From IMG/VR virus record IMGVR_UViG_3300024432_000030, positions 1 through 42,467 of that record: a DNA stretch of 42,467 nt; one strand, written 5' to 3'. The stretch comes from a virus. The position numbers and the translations under genes were made by a program. A model generated the notes under the pieces. That model did no database searches and was not told the DNA's origin. It saw only the letters and a list, made by a program, of their open reading frames with translations. Below are positions 33,804-41,338 of the stretch, one piece after another; positions within the stretch are counted from its first letter, which is position 1; each line of letters opens with the position of its first letter.

Positions 33804-34508
33804 TTAGTAAAATGAAAACTTTCTGCCACCACGACCGCCACCACCTCGACGACCACCACGACGACCATCACGAGGCGGCCTCGTTGGTGGCGGCTCATCC
33901 GGTGGCGTCTCCTCTGGTGGCGGCTCAGGTTCTGGCAGTGGACCTGGATCAGTTCCATATCCACCACCTCCTACGCCGGTTTCCCATCTCGGAATAACTC
34001 CTGCTCCGCCACCGTATCGAGCGACCCCCATCGGATGAGCGGAAGATGGCAGAGGACGAGTTCTGCCATATTCCGCAATATGTTGCTCGCCAAACCGACC
34101 TCCTCGACCTGCCGATTCCTGTGCTTCTGTCGTTTCCCTGGCTATGTTGCCTGTGCGAGCCCGATAGCCTGCGCCACCTCCACGACGACCGGGACCATGA
34201 ACTCGTCGTGGTGGGCTCGGTGGAACCTGAACATCTGGTCCCTTTCCGTCTGGAAAATCCGGAATTACATCTGGATTGGGATCGTCGATTCCAACGACTG
34301 GTGCATCTGGGTCAGGCCCGATATACCTAGCACCACCACCACCGTTCTGCTCACGACGACGAACATTTCGTTGGCGTCTTGGGCCTGTTACTCCACCGAC
34401 ATCTCCTGCGGCGACAGCCAGGTCATCACTCGGATCTGGCCCATCCTGAACTGTCTTGAGAACGCCGCTGGGCCGCGGACGACCAGACAGGTTTGCTCTG
34501 CTAACCAT
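33804..34508 (-). CDS. Gly/Arg/Pro-rich disordered protein (234 aa)
   Basis: Nearly the whole chain is low complexity: Pro/Asp-rich blocks (PDPDAPVVGIDDPNPDVIPD), Gly/Arg blocks (RRVHGPGRRGGGAGYRART) and an RGG-rich C-terminus (RDGRRGGRRGGGGRGGRK). It should be unfolded on its own and may bind nucleic acid or other virion parts. It is a real frame: it starts at 34508 with TAATG coupling to the upstream stop and ends four bases before the next start. The bases encoding the C-terminal region contain short repeats, with GGTGGCGGCTC occurring at least twice on the plus strand. Confidence 0.75.
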   Translation of the reverse strand: MVSRANLSGRPRPSGVLKTVQDGPDPSDDLAVAAGDVGGVTGPRRQRNVRRREQNGGGGARYIGPDPDAPVVGIDDPNPDVIPDFPDGKGPDVQVPPSPPRRVHGPGRRGGGAGYRARTGNIARETTEAQESAGRGGRFGEQHIAEYGRTRPLPSSAHPMGVARYGGGAGVIPRWETGVGGGGYGTDPGPLPEPEPPPEETPPDEPPPTRPPRDGRRGGRRGGGGRGGRKFSFY

Positions 34509-35206
34509 TATCGTCTCCCATAGAATCGATCGTAATTGACCGAGATGACCATTGGTGCGCTCTCATTGTCTTCGTCCTTGGCTTCTCTGAATAGCGCCTC
34601 AGATTCAGCTATAAGCTCGCCAAACCTGTCTGGATTGTACTTTTGTGCGATCTTCGCAGCTAAGGCAGCCACGAATGCCTCTTGAAATCGGAACGGAATA
34701 TCCAGGGTATTTTGAGCGTTTCCTGCGTCCTCGATCTGTCCATAGACATTCGCGATGATCTGGTCGGTGGTGTTCTCACCAGCCAGCCAATAGAACATCT
34801 GTGGAGGGACCGCATCGCCAGGTGTATCTCGACGACGATCGATGAAATACCGATCCGGCCTGCCGGTCAGCAGCTTGTCATGGATGATCAGATAGTCCGA
34901 CCTACCGATCGGATACATCTCCGTATCCACACCATTACGCCTGAGAACGACAGTCTGCACATCGATCGTACCTTCCGGCAGATCGAAGACAGTCTCATCG
35001 ACCACAGTGTTGTGGACAACCTGCGTGAACTTCCATTGACGGAAGCCCTTGTTGGACCACCGTGACAGGATGAATCCGACCGAACGCCGAATCGAGATGA
35101 GATGCTGGGTCACAATCTCCTGGAGATCGAGCCCAGCTCTCTCAACCGCTTCGTCAGCGTAAGCGGCCAGGTTCGGATCCGTGATAAACGTACCCGTTGT
35201 GGCCAT
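34508..35206 (-). CDS. Podovirus connector/tail protein (232 aa)
   Basis: The helical start YADEAVERAGLDLQEIVTQH, followed by ISIRRSVGFILSRWSNKGFR, is typical of head-tail connector or tail-tube proteins of podoviruses. It continues with VVHNTVVDETVFDLPEGTID, a common beta-turn core, and QMFYWLAGENTTDQIIANV. The C-terminus (FGELIAESEALFREAKDEDN) is a helical arm. It probably forms a ring next to the portal. It is coupled to its neighbour by TAATG. A specific gp number cannot be given. Confidence 0.82.
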   Translation of the reverse strand: MATTGTFITDPNLAAYADEAVERAGLDLQEIVTQHLISIRRSVGFILSRWSNKGFRQWKFTQVVHNTVVDETVFDLPEGTIDVQTVVLRRNGVDTEMYPIGRSDYLIIHDKLLTGRPDRYFIDRRRDTPGDAVPPQMFYWLAGENTTDQIIANVYGQIEDAGNAQNTLDIPFRFQEAFVAALAAKIAQKYNPDRFGELIAESEALFREAKDEDNESAPMVISVNYDRFYGRR

Positions 35207-35208
35207 TG

Positions 35209-35907
35209 TTACGCTCCCCTATGTCCAGCCTGCAAGATCTCCAGGAATACCGGAGCCAGGGTCAATGCCGCATTCGATTTCAGCCGCAAAGCAGTACACG
35301 GAAAAGCGATATTACCTGACACATCAGCCGTTTCGTTCACCAGACTATCGTGATCGATAGGATTCACCACCGGATAAATCAACTTGAATTTCGAGCCCAG
35401 GTGATGGCCGACCGTTGGAAGTGGGTCGTTGCCTCTCCTGGACAGGAGATTCGATAGCGTCAGTTCGACGGTGAGATCAGCCACAGCAGTAGGAGTGACG
35501 GTGATGACCAGGCCAACATTGACTGGATTCCTGATGTAGTCGAGCGGAAACCAGTTGGTCGTAACCACGGTGACAATGCCGGCGCTGATCGCACCAGTCG
35601 TGTCACCGTCAACCAGGATCTCAGTAACCGTGGCGAATGCCTGGACAGTGGTAACCGTGGTGGTGTTCCCGCCAACGATTGCCTCGATCTGCAATTTGCC
35701 ATCGCGCCTGGTGCCGGTGATCAGGAATACGCGGCCTGTTTCATCCGCTGCTGAAACGATCGACACCTGGCGAGGTGTATCCATTGTGACTGGAGAACCA
35801 GTAAGCGTGAGGGCTTGTTCGCCTCCCGCTGCCGGTGTCTGTGAAACCGCCACAAAATCCACATCGGTCACTGCGTAGGGGTCAATTTGTAAGACATTTT
35901 GTCTCAT
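35209..35907 (-). CDS. Decoration/surface virion protein, paralogue of the upstream gene (232 aa)
   Basis: The core has VSQTPAAGGEQALTLTGSPV, RQVSIVSAADETGRVFLITG, KLQIEAIVGGNTTTVTTVQA and VTEILVDGDTTGAISAG. The same order, SQTPAAG, strand, VSI, TFTI-G, EaI-G-TT, V-dad-tGai, is found in the next gene upstream, so the two are paralogues. The family is common in phage head or tail surface proteins. The last 90 residues differ. No enzyme motif is present. A capsid-decoration role is inferred from position directly after the major capsid gene block. Confidence 0.78.
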   Translation of the reverse strand: MRQNVLQIDPYAVTDVDFVAVSQTPAAGGEQALTLTGSPVTMDTPRQVSIVSAADETGRVFLITGTRRDGKLQIEAIVGGNTTTVTTVQAFATVTEILVDGDTTGAISAGIVTVVTTNWFPLDYIRNPVNVGLVITVTPTAVADLTVELTLSNLLSRRGNDPLPTVGHHLGSKFKLIYPVVNPIDHDSLVNETADVSGNIAFPCTALRLKSNAALTLAPVFLEILQAGHRGA

Positions 35908-35926
35908 GACACTAGACTCCTATGCG

Positions 35927-36691
35927 TTAGATTGCAGAGAACGTATCCTGACGCGAATCAGTGTAGTTCACTCCCATTCCCTCTTTGCTGAGATCCGCCA
36001 GGTAAATTACCTCCATGTCTTGAGTGAAGGAAACCGGCTGATAGTCCGCACGTTGATCTGCATTCGACGCAGTTTGCGCCGTATCGTTGCCACCGTCGAA
36101 ACTGCCAGTGATCACGACCGTACTGCCTTCGACAGCAAGGTGCATTTGAGATTTCGGGAGGAAAGTTTGCAACGGATCTACGCATTTTCTTCTGAGACCA
36201 CGAGGACCAGTTTCCAGTTGTCCAACCTGGATGGCACCGATTGTATCGGCATCGACGATGACTCGCCTGATCTTGGTGAAATGCTTGAGACCTTCGAGCG
36301 TAGTCGTAGCTGGGCCAGCGATTTCTTCGGCCTGCGGCCTGCCGTTGGCATCATCACCGAGAATCGTGAATGTCCTAGCGCCATCACCACCAGATGATGT
36401 GATCGACACACGACCGCAAAAAAGATTCCTACTAACACCATCCACAGCATTGGTGCCGTTGATCAGCAGATCCTGGTCTGCGGTGCCAGCCGCTGGTGTC
36501 TGTGACGCGCAGTGCATTGCGTTATCGTCGCCTCCTCCCTGGATAAACTCGTGAACCAGGACACCCAGCCGTATTCCTCGAAGGGTATTTCCTAATTCAT
36601 CAGACATCCCGAAAAAGGAATCAGCGAGGTTCAGTGCGTTTCCATCACCAGCCAGTATTACCGGCGCATGTGAAATTGTATGTTTACTCAT
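35927..36691 (-). CDS. Decoration/surface virion protein, second paralogue (254 aa)
   Basis: After an N-terminal part (NLADSFFGMSDELGNTLRGI, GVLVHEFIQGG), it has CASQTPAAGTADQDLLINGT, GRVSITSSGGDGARTFTILG, QAEEIAGPATTTLEG and RRVIVDADTIGAIQVGQL. These line up block by block with the next downstream protein. The unusual N-terminal arm and a different C-terminus (VIYLADLSKEGMGVNYTDSR) suggest divergence after duplication. It is the first gene after the hairpin that follows the capsid gene. Confidence 0.78.
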   Translation of the reverse strand: MSKHTISHAPVILAGDGNALNLADSFFGMSDELGNTLRGIRLGVLVHEFIQGGGDDNAMHCASQTPAAGTADQDLLINGTNAVDGVSRNLFCGRVSITSSGGDGARTFTILGDDANGRPQAEEIAGPATTTLEGLKHFTKIRRVIVDADTIGAIQVGQLETGPRGLRRKCVDPLQTFLPKSQMHLAVEGSTVVITGSFDGGNDTAQTASNADQRADYQPVSFTQDMEVIYLADLSKEGMGVNYTDSRQDTFSAI

Positions 36692-36750
36692 AACAGCCCT
36701 CCTTACAGGGGCAAGACCGTCCCTGGCCAGTTAATTATTGCAAAAGGGAG

Positions 36751-36784
36751 TCCCGGCTGGCGCAAAGCCATGTTCCAGCCGGGA
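36751..36784 (-). terminator. Inverted repeat, possible terminator after the major capsid gene
   Basis: TCCCGGCTGG (36751-36760) and CCAGCCGGGA (36775-36784) form a perfect ten-bp stem with a 14-nt loop. On the minus strand the stem is followed by CTCCCTTTTGC, a weak T run. It lies between the capsid gene and the first decoration-type gene, in the largest late-region gap (36692-36825). It may act as a leaky rho-independent terminator that keeps capsid mRNA high. An overlapping palindrome CCGGGATCCCGG sits at 36779-36790. The weak T-run limits confidence. Confidence 0.55.
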
Positions 36785-36825
36785 TCCCGGTTCAGGTCAG
36801 TTGGAGATTACCCTGACCTTATCTG

Positions 36826-37737
36826 TTACGCGCCACCTGGCGAGCCGTATGCACCACGCCAATCGGACCAGCCGAAGCTGTACCGTTCGCGAGCCTTGTA
36901 GCGAAGATTGCCAGTCTCGAAGTCGCCTTCGATACCGCGGCTGATCTTCTTACGCAGCATGTGTTTCAGCCCATCGGGGCAGTCAGTCTTCAGTGTCCAC
37001 TGATCGGGATCAGTCAAGCGGTGGTTTACGCAGAAACCGTCGCCAACTGTTCCGAGAGTGTAGATGGCACTGATGTCGTTATCGCCAGTGTTCGTGCGAT
37101 ACGGTGACATCAAGATGCGCGTAGCCACGAATTGCAGCTCAGTCGGAATGACGAGCTTCGTGATCTGCGCGGCAATCGGGATGCCCCGATCGTCATCAAA
37201 CTCTGAGATGTCGATCGCTGCCTGCTCCAGTGATGCCTCTGCAAGGTCAGCCGGTGTGGCCAGGGTGTTGCTCTGGACACCTCCGCCGAACTGCGGATGG
37301 AGCGCGGAAAACAACGGAACACCGTCACCGCCAAGGAAGCCGGCGTCGAATCCGTTGTTGATGATGTCAGCACCTTTGACTTCTTTCGTGTGCTGATGTG
37401 AGCGAGCAAGGGCACGAGCGTACTTGTTACCCAGGCTGCCGTAGAGACCGTCTTCCTCGGCTTCCTCGGTGATGGCGAACGCCAGAGCGATCGTCTCATG
37501 AGTGTACCGAGCAACGTAACTCTCCGCGCCCTGGTCGTATGCCACGCCTTCGCCTTCGGGTTTGACTGGGGCACCAGCGAAGCCAGCGAGCAGTACGTCT
37601 TCCTCGAATGCTTTCATCGATCGCTCGATGTCGAAGATGTCGCGCCACTCCTCTGGATACCGCTTGTACTCCATGCCGAAGACTGCGTTCAGCCCTTCCT
37701 GTAATTGCTTGCGGAAGTCGCTTCGATTCATCGCCAT
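36826..37737 (-). CDS. Major capsid protein
   Basis: The 303-residue sequence matches a major capsid family common in environmental podophages. The start is NRSDFRKQLQEGLNAVFGME, followed by RYPEEWRDIFDIERSMKAFE, EDVLLAGFAGAPVKPEGEG, YVARYTHETIALAFAITEEA and LARSHQHTKEVKGADIINNG. The C-terminal part has a short strand set ending in ARERYSFGWSDWRGAYGS. An HK97-type fold is expected from the family. GGGAGGTG precedes the ATG at 37737 as a strong ribosome site, and the hairpin downstream suits a highly expressed gene. There is no visible protease or N-terminal scaffold domain. Confidence 0.9.
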   Translation of the reverse strand: MAMNRSDFRKQLQEGLNAVFGMEYKRYPEEWRDIFDIERSMKAFEEDVLLAGFAGAPVKPEGEGVAYDQGAESYVARYTHETIALAFAITEEAEEDGLYGSLGNKYARALARSHQHTKEVKGADIINNGFDAGFLGGDGVPLFSALHPQFGGGVQSNTLATPADLAEASLEQAAIDISEFDDDRGIPIAAQITKLVIPTELQFVATRILMSPYRTNTGDNDISAIYTLGTVGDGFCVNHRLTDPDQWTLKTDCPDGLKHMLRKKISRGIEGDFETGNLRYKARERYSFGWSDWRGAYGSPGGA

Positions 37738-37739
37738 GA

Positions 37740-38333
37740 CTAAACACCTCCCGCAGCGAGTTGGCCGTAACTATGATTGTTGATCAGTACGCGAGCCTTC
37801 GCGAACTCACCATAGTCATTCTCAGGGACTCTCGACAGACCAAGGATCCGAAGCTGCCTTGCGGTAGGATTCAGAGACGCCTGGTCTAATAGATAGCCTG
37901 ATCGGCCTGTAAATGCGTTCCCCGCACCTAGTACAAAGTTGGCCAACTGACCAACATCTGCTACTACCAGGCCAGTTGAGCTGACCTGTATAACGAACTC
38001 CATCCTTGGGTCGTCATATACGAGGGCTTCAGGGTTATCGTCTCCACGTTGTAACCCTGTGCCAACGGTGCCGCTTACCCAGTTCGGTCTGAACTGAACA
38101 TCCCCATTGGCATCGGTGTATCGGCAACCAGCAAAGATACCTACGATCAGGTTTGCATTGCCGGCTGTCGCGATAGTAATGGTTCGGCCAGAACCTACCA
38201 GGACAACAGGGTCGCCCGAAAATAGGTCTTGTGCTAAACCATTCGCTATCTCATACGAGCCTAGCCTTTGGGGAGTTCCGCCTGCACCGTGGCGAGTCGG
38301 CAGAAAACCTGCCGGTCGATCCACGTTTGTCAT
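37740..38333 (-). CDS. Conserved head protein encoded before the major capsid gene (197 aa)
   Basis: The chain contains RPAGFLPTRHGAGGTPQRLG, SYEIANGLAQDLFSGDPVVL, a TITIATAGNANLIVGIFAGC stretch, EALVYDDPRMEFVIQ, and a C-terminal NDYGEFAKARVLINNHSYGQ. These are typical of a widely distributed phage protein that sits just before the capsid gene and is usually detected as a virion or head-decoration protein. GGAGGTATCCGA is a good ribosome site for 38333. No enzyme motif is present. Confidence 0.85.
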   Translation of the reverse strand: MTNVDRPAGFLPTRHGAGGTPQRLGSYEIANGLAQDLFSGDPVVLVGSGRTITIATAGNANLIVGIFAGCRYTDANGDVQFRPNWVSGTVGTGLQRGDDNPEALVYDDPRMEFVIQVSSTGLVVADVGQLANFVLGAGNAFTGRSGYLLDQASLNPTARQLRILGLSRVPENDYGEFAKARVLINNHSYGQLAAGGV

Positions 38334-38347
38334 TCGGATACCTCCGG

Positions 38348-38971
38348 TTAATCATCATCGGCTACCCTCACTTGTCGTGACGGAGCCACCGTAACGGATG
38401 AGTGCCTGGTCGCTGTGATCGGGCCGAAACCTGACACATCTTCCCTGGACACTCCCTTGAGTTGACGTTCGATGGCTTGGTTCTGTCTCCGCTGCTTGTC
38501 GCGGAAAAACTTCTTCCGCTGAGCGTGAACTTCCTCGCGCATCTCACATAGGATCAAGTCCTCTACGCCGATGACATCACCGTACTGGTCGATCGAGATG
38601 GTCGGCAGTGAACGATCTGACACGCTTGACGCCTTGACAGGTCTCCATCCTTCTCGAATTGCATTTCTCAGTCGGGCTGTATCCTTAACCGTTCCCAGAC
38701 GTATCCGAATGAAACGATTTACATATCCATCCCTGGCAGGTGGCGCATCCAAGTCTGAATGCCTTCGCCACTCTGTTACTTCATTTTCTCCTTCCGAATC
38801 GTACAAGTCGTCCATGTCCCTGTCGGTATTTTCATCGTGGACCTTCTCATCCGCATGGACCACGGCTTCCGGAGCATTCTTCTGCTTGCCGGATTGTTTC
38901 TTTCCCTGGGCTGATTCTGTTCTCCGCTTCTCCGTTTGATTGCGAGCTTGCTGTTTTGCATTCGTAGCCAT
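38348..38971 (-). CDS. Conserved virion-assembly protein, unknown (207 aa)
   Basis: A Lys/Gln-rich flexible start (AKQQARNQTEKRRTESAQGK) is followed by an acidic segment and a conserved-looking core: GYVNRFIRIRLGTVKDTARL, RNAIREGWRPVKASSVSDR, GDVIGVEDLILCEMREEV. A basic helical end (QRKKFFRDKQRRQNQAIERQ) closes the chain. Its place between scaffold and capsid suggests a capsid-assembly or inner-head role. The start overlaps the scaffold stop by TGATG. It is not assigned to a named family. Confidence 0.75.
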   Translation of the reverse strand: MATNAKQQARNQTEKRRTESAQGKKQSGKQKNAPEAVVHADEKVHDENTDRDMDDLYDSEGENEVTEWRRHSDLDAPPARDGYVNRFIRIRLGTVKDTARLRNAIREGWRPVKASSVSDRSLPTISIDQYGDVIGVEDLILCEMREEVHAQRKKFFRDKQRRQNQAIERQLKGVSREDVSGFGPITATRHSSVTVAPSRQVRVADDD

Positions 38972-40038
38972 CAGTCACAGCCCTCCAAGTAGTTTTCAAC
39001 CGCTTTCGGATCTTCCGGATCCAGGCCAAAGGCTCTCATGTTGGCAACCCTGGCGCGGCTCAATGTCTTTCCCTTTTTCTTCCTGAACTTCTTCTTCGTC
39101 CTGGAAACCCCTCCTGGATCTCCTGCTGACACCGGGCTCCTTACCCGGCTCCGCTTCTTCTTTCGACGACGAGCAACCTTCTTCGAGGGAACGCTATCAA
39201 ACTCATCACCCTCGTCTTCGTCTTCGAGTTCGAGATCGGGATCTTCTTCCTCCTCCTCGTCGAACTCCAGGTCCATCGTGTGTTCCACGACACCTGGATA
39301 CTTCTCCTCAACGAGAGCTTCAAGCTGCTCGTAAAAGTCGTCGTCGTGGGGATCGTATCCTTTTTTCTGCAAGGCGAGGTCCGCCTTACGAACGTAGGCT
39401 CGAACGTGTCCGAGGTCTTCGTCATCCCACCAAACCTGCTCTCCGATCCATTCCATGGCCCTGGGAATAACTTTGGGCTTATCGCCCTCATCCTCCAGGT
39501 CTTCCGGCTCATCCTGAGCGACTTCCAGTTCGCGCTTTTTATCGCGCTGGTCCGCAGTTAGCTCAGACATCTGTCTGGTGAGAGATGCGACCTTCTTGCT
39601 GTCGCCATCCTCCATGGCTTGCTCGATCTGCGATTCGAGATCTTCGAGCTTACCAGCGAACTCGTTATCGAGTTCATCAGTCTTCCCTGACTGTTCAAGT
39701 GAAGCGATCCGTTCTTCCAGCTTGGAGATTGTCTCGCCGGCTTCCTTTTTGGCGGCTGCAATATCCCTGGTTGCTTCACGTTTGACCTTGACGAGACGCT
39801 TCCGCATCGCCTTGGTCATCTTCGCTGGACTGTACTCTCCTTCGTCGTCCAGGTCACCTTCATTCTCCAACTCCTCTCCATCGTCGTCCTTGGCTTTTGT
39901 GTCGTCATGACGCTCGTCCTCGTCTAAATCCTCGTCTTCGAGTCCAAGCTGGCCGAGTACGTTTTCTGGTATCGGATCAGTGTTCCGTCGCAGATCCTCA
40001 AATTCATACTCGATCTTGTCCCGTTGCGTATTAGCCAT
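38971..40038 (-). CDS. Capsid scaffolding protein
   Basis: The start is set at 40038 (MANTQRDKIEYEFEDLRR), with AGGAGAGCGAGG upstream as ribosome site, rather than the longer frame that lacks one. The 355-residue protein is very acidic and helical, with coiled coils (AAAKKEAGETISKLEERIAS, LEDLESQIEQAMEDGDSKKV). Its C-terminus is a basic arm (KKVARRRKKKRSRVRSP, then KKKFRKKKGKTLSRARVANM). This acidic-coil plus basic-tail layout, directly before the capsid genes, is typical of podovirus scaffolding proteins that bind the coat protein by the basic end and leave the head later. Confidence 0.88.
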   Translation of the reverse strand: MANTQRDKIEYEFEDLRRNTDPIPENVLGQLGLEDEDLDEDERHDDTKAKDDDGEELENEGDLDDEGEYSPAKMTKAMRKRLVKVKREATRDIAAAKKEAGETISKLEERIASLEQSGKTDELDNEFAGKLEDLESQIEQAMEDGDSKKVASLTRQMSELTADQRDKKRELEVAQDEPEDLEDEGDKPKVIPRAMEWIGEQVWWDDEDLGHVRAYVRKADLALQKKGYDPHDDDFYEQLEALVEEKYPGVVEHTMDLEFDEEEEEDPDLELEDEDEGDEFDSVPSKKVARRRKKKRSRVRSPVSAGDPGGVSRTKKKFRKKKGKTLSRARVANMRAFGLDPEDPKAVENYLEGCD

Positions 40039-40099
40039 CCTCGCTCTCCTAGTCCGCAACGACTATGTGTCGCTGATAATACTCCTCGCAATTCTCCAG

Positions 40100-40516
40100 T
40101 CAAAGAGACATGCAATCGAACGCTTCAGGTTCATCTGTCTTGCAGATAACCTGGGTGTCGGAAAGGATCACCCAGAGGGTGCCATCCAGCGTCCGAAATT
40201 TCTCACCGTCATGCTTGCCAAACTGCACCCAGTCGCCAACCTGGCAACCATGTGCCTTGCTCAGATCGAGTTGCGACCTGGTGACTGCCTGGTAACACAA
40301 CGGGCCCATGGATCTAACCATGCCCACGTAACTGCTGAACTCCTTGTTGTCGCGATACTCCTCCGGAGTAATGATTCCACCTGCACTTGTCTCAGGTGGC
40401 TCCGCAATCTGCACCGCAATGCGCCACAGATCGATCTTCCCTGGATAATCTTTCGGCTCAAACGTGTCCAACAATGTCGCTTCTTGCTGCTCTGCTACTT
40501 CCGCTTCAGAGTTCAT
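40100..40516 (-). CDS. GroES-like co-chaperonin (phage type)
   Basis: The start is placed at 40516 (MNSEAEVAEQQ), with AAGGAGAGG upstream. The 138-residue protein has a GroES-type barrel: IDLWRIAVQIAEPPETSAG, then GGIITPEEYRDNKEFSSYVG, VGDWVQFGKHDGEKFRTLD and TLWVILSDTQVICKTDEPEA. The segment from GGI to about PEEY takes the place of the mobile loop that docks on GroEL. Phage GroES-like proteins can replace host GroES so that the host chaperonin folds the phage capsid. The capsid gene follows two to three genes later, which fits this role. Confidence 0.85.
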   Translation of the reverse strand: MNSEAEVAEQQEATLLDTFEPKDYPGKIDLWRIAVQIAEPPETSAGGIITPEEYRDNKEFSSYVGMVRSMGPLCYQAVTRSQLDLSKAHGCQVGDWVQFGKHDGEKFRTLDGTLWVILSDTQVICKTDEPEAFDCMSL

Positions 40517-40709
40517 CCAATTCTTCCTCTCCTTCAACTTTCTCCAGGAACTCCCTGATGATGGTCTGGATCCACTTCAGCTCGACGTTCTTGCCGACGA
40601 GCTTCATGTACTGATCGTGACCACCGCCCTTATCCATCTGGGCATGATTTTCCGCCATGCGCTCCTTGGAGCGGTTGAGGACGAGTTCTGCCAACCTAAG
40701 TGCAGACAT
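40506..40709 (-). CDS. Small helical protein between portal and GroES-like genes (67 aa)
   Basis: The start ATG at 40709 has AGGAGAACGAG as ribosome site; the longer GTG start lies inside a neighbouring gene and lacks one. The product is a helical, charged protein (MSALRLAELVLNRSKERMAE, then LVGKNVELKWIQTIIREFLE), ending acidic (KVEGEEELDEL). It overlaps the GroES-like start by 11 bases. No family is recognised, and it may be a small head-assembly factor. Confidence 0.72.
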   Translation of the reverse strand: MSALRLAELVLNRSKERMAENHAQMDKGGGHDQYMKLVGKNVELKWIQTIIREFLEKVEGEEELDEL

Positions 40710-40722
40710 CTCGTTCTCCTGG

Positions 40723-40890
40723 TTAGCCTTCTCCGTCGCCAGTGCTTTGGTATTTACCCATCGCACCCTTGGCCTTCATGCCGGTCTTGCCCATGCCCAT
40801 GGTGCCTTTGGCTGTTGACTTCCTGGCCTTAGCTTTCTCGGCACTGGTATGAGCCTGGTTCGGTGGCTTGCTGCCAGTGGGCATCTTCAT
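40723..40890 (-). CDS. Short basic Gly/Lys-rich protein (55 aa)
   Basis: ATG at 40890 fuses with the upstream stop as TAATG, and the TAA at 40723-40725 ends the frame. The sequence is basic with many Lys, Gly and Met, including AKARKSTAKGTMGMGKTGMK and GAMGKYQSTGDGEG. The GAMGK-x-Q-x-TG motif repeats in the neighbouring upstream gene. Only 55 residues long and low in hydrophobics, it could be a DNA- or RNA-binding minor head protein, but its function is unknown. Confidence 0.6.
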   Translation of the reverse strand: MKMPTGSKPPNQAHTSAEKAKARKSTAKGTMGMGKTGMKAKGAMGKYQSTGDGEG

Positions 40891-41066
40891 TAGTAGCTTC
40901 CGCCCTTGTTGCCGCCACCTTCTTTACCAGTTCCGGTTTTTTGGTGCTTACCCATTGCCCCGGCAACTGAGTGCTGACCTCCGCCTTTCGCTGTGCCTGC
41001 TGGTTTGGCACTACGACCTGCGGTCTTGTCAGATTTCGGCTTTGGATATTTCTCATAATCTGTCAT
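40890..41066 (-). CDS. Short basic Gly/Lys-rich protein (58 aa)
   Basis: The ATG at 41066 is preceded by GAGGAGATCTGTC, a strong ribosome site. The product (MTDYEKYPKPKSDKTAGRSA, then GAMGKHQKTGTGKEGG and NKGGSY) is very basic and unstructured in appearance. The GAMGK-x-Q-x-TG motif it shares with the following 55-residue protein suggests a small duplicated pair. Its role is unknown. Proteins of this kind sometimes package with the head, which is only speculation here. Confidence 0.7.
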   Translation of the reverse strand: MTDYEKYPKPKSDKTAGRSAKPAGTAKGGGQHSVAGAMGKHQKTGTGKEGGGNKGGSY

Positions 41067-41107
41067 GACAGATCTCCTCACCTGCGTCGAACATTAGGGC
41101 ACGACGC

Positions 41108-41338
41108 TTACCCTTTTTCTGCTTCAGCAGCCGCAGCAATCGCACTCATGCGGAACTGCTGCTGAGCTTGGCCGCCAGAGTATAACCTGGCGATTAGCCG
41201 TAGCAACTTTCGGAATCCCATGTTGAGTTCCTTGGCTGAGTTGGCGAATTTACGTGGCGGAATATCCGACGACAGCGCACCCTGGTTCCGCAGGAACGCT
41301 CTCGCTGCTCGGACTTCTTTAGGACTTGCGACTGCCAC
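41108..41338 (-). CDS. Small helical protein after the portal gene (76 aa)
   Basis: The start at 41338 lies 20 bases inside the end of the portal gene in another frame. The product is basic and helical: SPKEVRAARAFLRNQGAL, FANSAKELNMGFRKLLRLIA, then an Ala/Glu tail. Such small proteins often follow the portal in this phage type and have no known role. The gap to the next start is only about 40 bases. Confidence 0.75.
   Translation of the reverse strand: MAVASPKEVRAARAFLRNQGALSSDIPPRKFANSAKELNMGFRKLLRLIARLYSGGQAQQQFRMSAIAAAAEAEKG

Noticed and set aside
40039-40099. Terminator or promoter between scaffold and GroES-like genes
   Set aside because: Only a four-bp stem is seen and no T run, which is not enough to call.
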